Shown here: positions 1 through 4,986 of the stretch, one piece after another
How the letters are laid out: each line of letters opens with the position of its first letter
Numbering within the stretch: position 1 is the stretch's first letter
NCBI GenBank assembly: GCA_028694875.1
Contig: JAQVKB010000060.1
Coordinates: 1-6,722 of the forward strand
Direction: 5' to 3'
Length of the DNA stretch: 6,722 nucleotides
From: Candidatus Izemoplasmatales bacterium
GTDB lineage: Bacteria; Bacillota_I; Bacilli_A; Izemoplasmatales; Hujiaoplasmataceae
The notes under the pieces: model-generated
Seen by the model: the letters and a program-made list of their open reading frames with translations, nothing else
The model's database searches: none
What the model was told of the DNA's origin: nothing
Position numbers and translations under genes: made by a program

Positions 1-14
1 TGCTCTTCCGATCT
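1..14 (+). other. Illumina adapter remnant at contig end
   Basis: Bases 2-14 are exactly GCTCTTCCGATCT, the shared 3' end of Illumina TruSeq adapters, and base 1 (T) extends the match to the read-2 version (...GTGCTCTTCCGATCT). The match sits at the extreme left edge with the ligation T last, as expected for untrimmed adapter. It is sequencing artefact, not organism DNA, so native sequence starts at about base 15. Confidence 0.93.
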
Positions 15-52
15 TCCTGTGGATCCTTCCACTGAAAATCTCGGTCGCTCAA
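15..52 (-). CDS. N-terminal fragment of a divergent gene (TTG start), unidentified
   Basis: On the minus strand a TTG at 52-50 opens a frame reading MSDRDFQWKDPQ before it runs into the adapter. Three things support it as a real gene start. An AGGTGA Shine-Dalgarno lies at 62-57, exactly 4 nt before the TTG, the same AGGTGA-N4-start arrangement seen for rdgB (937-942) and the 952-residue gene (2025-2030). A perfect TATAAT lies at 75-70. No in-frame ATG or GTG start is available nearby: the minus-strand ATG at 69 and GTG at 60 both meet TGA after a few codons. The fragment is hydrophilic, with no signal peptide in what can be seen. Twelve residues are too few to name a family. The gene would be transcribed divergently from ktrA and is cut by the contig end. 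Confidence 0.45.
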
Positions 53-69
53 AATATCACCTCTCGCAT

Positions 70-98
70 ATTATACCGAAGAAACCAACTTTTGAAAA
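70..98 (-). promoter_or_regulatory. Minus-strand promoter for the divergent truncated gene
   Basis: Read on the minus strand, a perfect -10 TATAAT (75-70) is preceded by a 17-bp spacer and a partial -35 TTTTCA (98-93, 4 of 6 to TTGACA). Transcription would start near 63, almost on the AGGTGA Shine-Dalgarno, giving a leader of only about 11 nt before the TTG start. It is divergent to the ktrA promoter, with about 40 bp between the two -35 boxes. Confidence 0.55.
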
Positions 99-137
99 GA
101 GAAAAAGGTCACTACCAGCACGTCAAACCCGCCATGA

Positions 138-165
138 TTGACAAAATCGTCATTTGGTGTATAAT
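138..165 (+). promoter_or_regulatory. Consensus sigma-A-type promoter of ktrA
   Basis: A perfect -35 TTGACA (138-143) and a perfect -10 TATAAT (160-165) are separated by 16 bp. The expected start of transcription is near 172, about 28 nt before the ATG at 200. Because the start point lies downstream of every earlier in-frame ATG (such as those at 92 and 134), this promoter helps decide the ktrA start codon. Confidence 0.88.
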
Positions 166-199
166 AATGTTAGCATTCGAAAGAAGTGGGGAATACTAT

Positions 200-865
200 A
201 TGGTAAAGAATACGTTCGCCGTCATCGGAGTTGGTCGTTTTGGCCTCGCCTTGATTGAAGAACTTGTCAATCTCGAAGCAGACGTTCTTGTCATCGACAA
301 AAACTACGATAAAATTGAAAAAGTGGCGAAAATGGTGACGAATGCAATCTGCCTTGACTCGACAGATGTCGATGCCTTACGAGAAATCGGGATTGCGAAT
401 TATGACACTGTCGTGGTCGCGACTGGAATCAATGTGGATAATTCAATTCTGACGACATTGATTTTAAAAGATTTGGGAATTCAAAATGTCTACGTGAAGG
501 TTCAAAGCGAATATCATGCCAAAGTCGTAGAAAAACTTGGTGTGAATCCCGATTATTTGATTTGGCCAGAACAAGCCATGGGTAAACGTTTGGCAAAGAT
601 TTTGGTATCGGGGAATTTCCTAGAGTATTTGGAACTCGACCAACAATATAGTTTCGTTTCCACGATTTCGACCAAAAAAATCATCGGTCGCAATTTGTTG
701 GAACTCGAAATCCGCTCTAAATTCGGAGTGAATATCGTCGCAATCCGACGAGAGGACAAAATTATCATTCCGTCTTCTACGACGTTGTTTGAAGCCAATG
801 ATCAGATTATTTTGGTGGGACATAACGACAATATTCAAAAATTTACAACATGGCTTAAGAAATAA
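200..865 (+). CDS. ktrA: Ktr/Trk potassium uptake regulatory subunit (RCK protein, KtrA type)
   Basis: This is a 221-residue cytosolic protein of the TrkA/KtrA family, which forms a nucleotide-binding ring under a KtrB-type membrane channel and gates K+ uptake. The RCK/TrkA-N Rossmann domain covers about residues 4-125: the dinucleotide motif G10-V-G12-R-F-G15 follows the first strand, and D33 ends the second strand (VLVID), where the ribose hydroxyls of ligand are normally held. The family stretch from YLIWPE to MGKRLA follows, then a TrkA-C domain at about 137-217 ending with ANDQIILVG. The length fits Bacillus KtrA/KtrC (about 220). The ATG at 200 is chosen because a longer frame opening at 92 would run through a perfect promoter and because family homology begins at MVKNTFAVIG. 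The purine-rich AAGTGGGG at 184-191 is only a fair Shine-Dalgarno. No ktrB lies in the window. KtrA and KtrC cannot be told apart here. Confidence 0.93.
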   Translation: MVKNTFAVIGVGRFGLALIEELVNLEADVLVIDKNYDKIEKVAKMVTNAICLDSTDVDALREIGIANYDTVVVATGINVDNSILTTLILKDLGIQNVYVKVQSEYHAKVVEKLGVNPDYLIWPEQAMGKRLAKILVSGNFLEYLELDQQYSFVSTISTKKIIGRNLLELEIRSKFGVNIVAIRREDKIIIPSSTTLFEANDQIILVGHNDNIQKFTTWLKK

Positions 866-893
866 CGGTGAAGGAAACTTCACCGTTTTTTTT
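864..893 (+). terminator. Rho-independent terminator of ktrA
   Basis: The arms AACGGTGAAG (864-873) and CTTCACCGTT (878-887) pair perfectly over 10 bp around a GAAA tetraloop (874-877), and a run of eight T covers 886-893. The last two bases of the ktrA TAA stop form the base of the stem, so the transcript ends immediately after the gene. This separates ktrA from rdgB. Confidence 0.95.
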
Positions 894-904
894 GTTCATC
901 CTCC

Positions 905-930
905 TTATCAAACCTCATTTATGATATACT
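905..930 (+). promoter_or_regulatory. Probable extended -10 promoter of the rdgB operon
   Basis: TATACT at 925-930 (5 of 6 to consensus) is preceded by TGa at 922-924, an extended -10. No good -35 lies at 16-18 bp; TTATCA at 905-910 is too close (14 bp). An overlapping alternative -10 is TATGAT at 920-925. With either box, transcription would start at about 932-937, on or just before the AGGTGA Shine-Dalgarno, giving a very short leader. A promoter is required here because the strong ktrA terminator lies just upstream. Confidence 0.5.
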
Positions 931-946
931 TGAACCAGGTGAAATT

Positions 947-1546
947 ATGAAGAAAATCGTCATTGCGTCTCAAAATCAAGGGAAAATTCAAGAGTTTCAA
1001 GCGATGTTATCTCCTTTGGGATACATTGTCTTGACGCCGAAGGATTTGGATATTCATGAAGATATCGAAGAAACCGGAACAAGTTTCCTCGAAAATGCCA
1101 TTCTCAAAGCACAAGCGCTTCGGAAATCGACGGATTTGGACATCATAGCCGATGATTCTGGGCTGGAAGTGATGGCTCTTCATGGAAATCCTGGAGTCCA
1201 TTCCAAGCGTTATAGCAAAGAAAGCACCGCGGAAGCGAATAACCAATTGTTATTGAATGAACTTGAGGGAATCTCAGACCGAAGAGCGCGATTTGTCGCT
1301 ACGATTGTTTATTTGGATCGAATGAATCATATTCACCATTTCGAAGGGGTCGTTGATGGTACGATTTTATGCGAACCGAAAGGATGTCAGGGGTTCGGAT
1401 ATGACCCTATCTTCGAAGTAGAGGAATTTGGAAAATCCATGGCAGAACTTTCCATGGATATGAAGAATCAGGTCAGTCACCGCGCGAGAGCTCTCCACAA
1501 ACTCATTCACTTTCTCAAGGAATCCAATGAAAATCCTCATCTTTAG
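947..1546 (+). CDS. rdgB: XTP/dITP (non-canonical purine NTP) pyrophosphatase, RdgB/HAM1 family
   Basis: The enzyme hydrolyses XTP, ITP and dITP to monophosphate plus pyrophosphate, keeping deaminated purines out of DNA and RNA in the cytosol. At 199 residues it has the usual family length. Hallmarks in order are the N-terminal SQNQGKIQEF (N10, K13 and E16 of the nucleotide-binding loop), IIADDSGLEV with D69 and D70 (D69 matches the catalytic base position of E. coli RdgB), the GVHSKRYS segment, GFGYDP (149-154) of the base-recognition pocket, and SHR (177-179) near the end. The ATG at 947 has AGGTGA (937-942) 4 nt upstream. It is the first gene of a compact operon. Its 3' end overlaps the next gene by 20 bp. 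The rdgB-metallophosphoesterase order matches ysnA-ysnB of Bacillus subtilis, although the rph that normally precedes them is absent and ktrA is there instead. Confidence 0.96.
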   Translation: MKKIVIASQNQGKIQEFQAMLSPLGYIVLTPKDLDIHEDIEETGTSFLENAILKAQALRKSTDLDIIADDSGLEVMALHGNPGVHSKRYSKESTAEANNQLLLNELEGISDRRARFVATIVYLDRMNHIHHFEGVVDGTILCEPKGCQGFGYDPIFEVEEFGKSMAELSMDMKNQVSHRARALHKLIHFLKESNENPHL

Positions 1547-2030
1547 CGATAATCATCGCAATCGCGAAAATGTCATGCTTATCTTGTCTCGTCATCAAGA
1601 CGCCTTGCACTTCATATCTTTGGGCGACTCCGAAATGTCCGAAGTGGAACTTTCGAATCTGGGAATATACGGTGTCCGTGGAAACTATCCTTTTGAGCCG
1701 CCTTTTCCTGACGAACTCTTGATGACGTTTGAAGGATGGCGATTCTTTTTGGCACATGGACATAAGCATGGTGTCAAAAATTCATTGACGAGGCTTTATG
1801 CCGCCGCCAAAGAGCAAAATGCTGATGTGGCTTGCTTTGGACACACTCATCGCGCTTTTCTTGAAGATGCTTCGGACCTGATTTTTTTGAACCCAGGGTC
1901 CTTGCAGTCACCACGAGGTATCTCCTACCCTACCTATGCGATAGTGGATGTCACGGAAACGAAACTCCAAATCCATGTGAGGGATGCCCATTCAGGTCGC
2001 ATCATCATTGAACTCATCAAAAAGAGGTGA
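1527..2030 (+). CDS. ysnB: YfcE/YsnB-family metallophosphoesterase
   Basis: This is a 167-residue cytosolic calcineurin-like phosphoesterase of the YfcE/MJ0936 type, a family with two-metal phosphodiesterase activity on model substrates. The physiological substrate is generally unknown. All metal-ligand motifs are present: D8-N-H10, G33-D34, G52-N53, H77 with H79 in AHGHKHG, and G105-H106-T-H108, followed by the family NPGS stretch near 121-124. Length is typical (about 160-175). The start ATG at 1527 lies inside the rdgB coding sequence in another frame, with AAGGAA at 1517-1522 as Shine-Dalgarno 4 nt upstream. The 20-bp overlap suggests translational coupling to rdgB. The pairing with rdgB is conserved in Bacillus-type genomes, which supports the ysnB name by position as well as by sequence. 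The intact active site argues for a working enzyme. Confidence 0.92.
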   Translation: MKILIFSDNHRNRENVMLILSRHQDALHFISLGDSEMSEVELSNLGIYGVRGNYPFEPPFPDELLMTFEGWRFFLAHGHKHGVKNSLTRLYAAAKEQNADVACFGHTHRAFLEDASDLIFLNPGSLQSPRGISYPTYAIVDVTETKLQIHVRDAHSGRIIIELIKKR

Positions 2031-2034
2031 ATGA

Positions 2035-4893
2035 ATGTTATCGGAACGCTTACAAGTCATTCTCCAAGGAGACCTCGAAGAACGTCTCCCTTTATTGTCC
2101 TCACTGTATAGCCAAGCGGATGAAACCTCGGATGCCGCTCTTTTTGAAATTGCTTTGGCCTTATCAAATGCCTATGTAGAGATCCAAGATTTCGATAGTG
2201 CCATCGATTTATTGCAAACCCTTTTGCGTAGTGAGAGAACTGAAGATCATAAAACCATCCTTTCCATCATGGATGCCTTATATGCCATTTTTTTGAAAAC
2301 GGAAAACTTTGAGGAAATGGGCCCTCTTCTGGAACAACGATTGCGTTTTGTCGGTGATAATCGTCACCAACAAATGATTCAATCGTTTTACCTTGCAGTC
2401 CATTTCGAAGGTTTGCAGAGAGATGAAGAGGCCATCAGCGCACTCGAATCGATTCCCGATACTATGAGTGCTTCCAATCAAATCTCCAAGTATTTAAAAC
2501 TTGCCATGTTACGTCTCAAACGAAACGAGATCCAAGCTGCCCAAGAAGCTTATGACCATGCGACACGATTTGACTCCAGCAAGAAAAACCCGTTATTCCA
2601 ACTCGTCGCTTCGGATTTAGCCTATGCCACACATCATGCCAAAGAAGCGTTGGCTTCCTACGAAACGTACTTTCTTCAATCAAAAGTGAGGAATCGCTAT
2701 CTTGACCGATATCTCATCATCACGCATGAACTTGGAATGGACGAAGATGGTCTTCGCTTTTACCATGTGTACGAACCACGTATGCAACGTAGCATGTCAA
2801 AGCATCATCGGAGGTGTTTCTACGAAGCGGCATTACCGATTTTGCAGAAATTGGGAAGTTCTGCTGAGATTGGGTATGCCAATGATCAATTATCAAGAAA
2901 TGAACCAGAACTTTCTATAATCTCGGACGCTTATGACGCCATCCAAAAACTGATTTCATTGTTTTCTTCGCCACCGGTATTCGATAAACCGAGAGACGTC
3001 TTGTTGTTTGCGGCAAGATCTCTATTTTCCATCTACCCTTTCCCTCAATTATCCTTTGTCACGCTTGATCGTGACGGTTATGTCCATTACCGACATGTCA
3101 AAGGACTTTTGATGGAAAAAAGGTATCGTCAATCTGATATAGAAGGTTCTCTCGCTCAAACCTTGTTTGAGTCTTTTCCGAAAATAGGGATTTTCAGTGA
3201 AGATGAAGTAGCCCATCTCACAAATCCTTTTCTTCGTGAGGATCCTCAAACTCCATTTGTCTTCGCGATTCGTTTCCAAAGCGAATCTTTTGGCAAAGCT
3301 TATATGGTCATCGCCATCAAAGATGGACTTCATTATGATTATCTCCATAAACTTTGTTTGACCGCGGCGACGCTTTTAGAACAATTGTTGGCGCTTTTTT
3401 CGAGGGAACAAACCTTACGTCAAAGGATTCAAGAATACGCGCAAAAAGATGAAACATTGAAAATCGGTCGTTTGGTAATCCGAAAAGGGAAAATCGAAGA
3501 AGCGGATGACATCGCCAAATCCATTTTCGGAATCGACAAAACGCCAATGCTTTTCGAGGAAATTCAAGCCAATTTTATTACGAAGACCTATTTGGATGAT
3601 TTTTTAAGACATTCCATGATTGAACGACACTATCGCAGGAATGATCAAGAACGTATCGTCCGTTTGGATTCGATTTGGCATGATGCGGACTTAACCTTGT
3701 TCCTCCAAGATGTGACAGATTCGCATCAACAGCGAAAAGAGCAATTGGGGCTTCTTCAAAATGATATTTTTGAGGATGCCGAGAGTTTACGTGAATTGAA
3801 GAAACGTTTGGAAGAACACCATCGTCCGAGTGCCATCATATCCATCCACATGGAATCGAGGCTTCGCAGGATTCGTCGTTTCGGAATCCTCTCATTACAT
3901 CAATGGGAAACCAGATTATTCGAATTGACGAAACATACTGCAAAAGAAAAACATATGGGAATATGTCGAAGTCTAAATGGAGGATGGTTATGGTATGTGG
4001 CTTCAGCGGACCGACGTGTCATCGAACGCATCATCTCCTCTCTTGAAAAAGAAATTTCGACGAACATGACAACGGAAATGGTTGAACCACTTCGCTTTGT
4101 CGTCATGATCATTCATGGGCCCAAATCGTTCACAACCATATTGTCACAAATCGAAGAAGCCCTTGCGGAACAAAATTCGAAGAACTCCATCCATTTTGTC
4201 GATCAACGTGCCGTACAACGTCAATCCGTTTTCAAAACAATTGCGCTCAATGTTCGACAAATGCTTTCTCAAAAATCCTCACCGCTGGCCTTTCGTCCTA
4301 TCACGGATGAACACCAAAATGCGGTGATTGCATACCAGGTTGAGTTTGATGAATCCATCATGCTTGGAGATTCCTTGGCGTTACAAACTGCGCTAAATAT
4401 CGAAGGTTTATCCAAGGCGTTTGATATGCATTTGTTAAAGAGTTTATCGGAACACTGGAAAAAGCAAGGTGCCAGTAGTCGAATTCGTCTTTTCATCCCG
4501 ATCCATCACGCACTGTGGGAGGATTCAACGTTACTGGAACAACAATTGAAAAAACTCAAACGTAGCCATCCCGACTTGCCAACAACAATTCTCTTGTTGT
4601 CGCTTTCAGATGTCTCGATTTCCGAAGTGATGGCATCGATCGCCAAAGTACGTCAACATGGATTTGGAATCGCAATCCATGAATTCGAAACAATATCCAT
4701 GGATGATCTTTCAAAAATTGGAGACATCGCGGCCATTTTCGTCAAAGAAGAAGATTTGCCTTCATTGTCATTCTTGTCGACATATCAAGAATCTGCAATC
4801 GTCTATCAAACAAGCCAATCCAATGTGGAGCCATCCCAACTTACCCTGCATGGGATTTCCGCTGTCCTGAGAAGCGATTCAATCCAAAAATAA
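2035..4893 (+). CDS. TPR-GAF-PAS protein with degenerate GGDEF and EAL-like domains
   Basis: This 952-residue soluble protein has no signal peptide or membrane segment. Residues 1-285 are helical repeats of TPR type (for example 36-66, 72-103, 113-140, 152-180, 187-215). About 300-455 look like a GAF domain (FPQLSFVTLDRDGYV, then FVFAIRFQSESFGKAYMVIA and a closing helix). About 472-568 look like PAS, ending FLQDVTDSHQQRKE, a typical PAS exit. About 583-725 fit a GGDEF fold, but the signature reads G649-G650-W-L-W and the metal-binding aspartate region reads IHMES. About 735-945 fit an EAL fold: F753-RPITD matches YQPIVD, EAL becomes Q768-V-E, the SVNLS asparagine becomes P822, and DDFGTG becomes HEFETI (882-887). 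These losses predict no diguanylate cyclase or phosphodiesterase activity. Family precedent (LapD, FimX, CsrD) is a receptor or scaffold role; whether it binds c-di-GMP is unknown. AGGTGA (2025-2030) overlaps the upstream stop and gives a 4-bp gap, so the gene is operonic with rdgB and ysnB. TPR and EAL calls are firmer than GAF and PAS. Confidence 0.75.
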   Translation: MLSERLQVILQGDLEERLPLLSSLYSQADETSDAALFEIALALSNAYVEIQDFDSAIDLLQTLLRSERTEDHKTILSIMDALYAIFLKTENFEEMGPLLEQRLRFVGDNRHQQMIQSFYLAVHFEGLQRDEEAISALESIPDTMSASNQISKYLKLAMLRLKRNEIQAAQEAYDHATRFDSSKKNPLFQLVASDLAYATHHAKEALASYETYFLQSKVRNRYLDRYLIITHELGMDEDGLRFYHVYEPRMQRSMSKHHRRCFYEAALPILQKLGSSAEIGYANDQLSRNEPELSIISDAYDAIQKLISLFSSPPVFDKPRDVLLFAARSLFSIYPFPQLSFVTLDRDGYVHYRHVKGLLMEKRYRQSDIEGSLAQTLFESFPKIGIFSEDEVAHLTNPFLREDPQTPFVFAIRFQSESFGKAYMVIAIKDGLHYDYLHKLCLTAATLLEQLLALFSREQTLRQRIQEYAQKDETLKIGRLVIRKGKIEEADDIAKSIFGIDKTPMLFEEIQANFITKTYLDDFLRHSMIERHYRRNDQERIVRLDSIWHDADLTLFLQDVTDSHQQRKEQLGLLQNDIFEDAESLRELKKRLEEHHRPSAIISIHMESRLRRIRRFGILSLHQWETRLFELTKHTAKEKHMGICRSLNGGWLWYVASADRRVIERIISSLEKEISTNMTTEMVEPLRFVVMIIHGPKSFTTILSQIEEALAEQNSKNSIHFVDQRAVQRQSVFKTIALNVRQMLSQKSSPLAFRPITDEHQNAVIAYQVEFDESIMLGDSLALQTALNIEGLSKAFDMHLLKSLSEHWKKQGASSRIRLFIPIHHALWEDSTLLEQQLKKLKRSHPDLPTTILLLSLSDVSISEVMASIAKVRQHGFGIAIHEFETISMDDLSKIGDIAAIFVKEEDLPSLSFLSTYQESAIVYQTSQSNVEPSQLTLHGISAVLRSDSIQK

Positions 4894-4925
4894 TCATCTT
4901 GAACCGATTTCATATCGGTTGATGA
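4894..4925. promoter_or_regulatory. Palindromic hairpin / possible operator upstream of the glucosidase
   Basis: AACCGAT (4902-4908) and ATCGGTT (4914-4920) form a perfect 7-bp inverted repeat around TTCAT. Outside it, TCATC (4894-4898) pairs with GATGA (4921-4925), with a 3-nt TTG bulge, for 12 pairs in all. No T-run follows on the plus strand, so it is not a standard terminator for the upstream gene. On the minus strand it is followed by TTATTTTTG, but no minus-strand gene lies nearby. The 19-bp dyad with central spacing is also the shape of an operator for a dimeric regulator, which would suit a sugar-utilisation gene. Either an RNA or a DNA role is possible. Confidence 0.45.
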
Positions 4926-4971
4926 ACACAAACCTTGTCACAGCGTGTATGATGAAGGAGAAGTCCAACTG

Positions 4972-4977
4972 AGGAGG
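4972..4977 (+). promoter_or_regulatory. Strong Shine-Dalgarno that sets the glucosidase start
   Basis: AGGAGG, inside GAGGAGGAT, lies 9 nt before the ATG at 4987. It is the strongest ribosome site in the window. It would be inside the coding sequence if translation began at the upstream in-frame GTG at 4945, which has no comparable site, so the ATG is the start. Confidence 0.9.
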
Positions 4978-4986
4978 ATTTTATCC

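Noticed and set aside
21..26. GGATCC (BamHI site) next to the adapter as a cloning junction
   Set aside because: A six-base site occurs by chance, and here it reads in frame through the divergent gene (KDP). The adapter alone explains the edge.
2031..2034. ATG at 2031, directly after the ysnB stop, as start of the large gene
   Set aside because: It is in a different frame from the 952-residue protein. The ATG at 2035 is in frame and correctly spaced from AGGTGA.
3049..3348. 99-codon minus-strand open frame inside the large gene, and similar antisense frames elsewhere
   Set aside because: They lie opposite clearly coding sequence, have no ribosome sites or recognisable domains, and are mirror frames of the real genes.
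3781..4893. Active bifunctional diguanylate cyclase/phosphodiesterase
   Set aside because: All the signature metal and catalytic positions that can be aligned by eye are replaced, so an enzyme label would be misleading.
4899..4913. CcpA cre site before the glucosidase (TGAACCGATTTCA)
   Set aside because: The TG-to-CG spacing is one base short of the cre consensus and the AA positions are wrong. The symmetric AACCGAT/ATCGGTT repeat explains the sequence better.
4894..4925. Intrinsic terminator after the 952-residue gene
   Set aside because: The hairpin is good but is followed by GATGAACACAAACC, with no T-run on the plus strand. The T-rich stretch on the minus strand serves no visible gene.
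4935..4953. Promoter TTGTCA ... TATGAT upstream of the glucosidase
   Set aside because: The two boxes are only 7 bp apart, and no acceptable -35 exists at 16-18 bp from TATGAT.
4945..4986. Upstream in-frame GTG start for the alpha-glucosidase
   Set aside because: It adds 14 residues with no family match and places the strong AGGAGG (4972-4977) inside the coding region. The GH13 family starts at MKWWQ.
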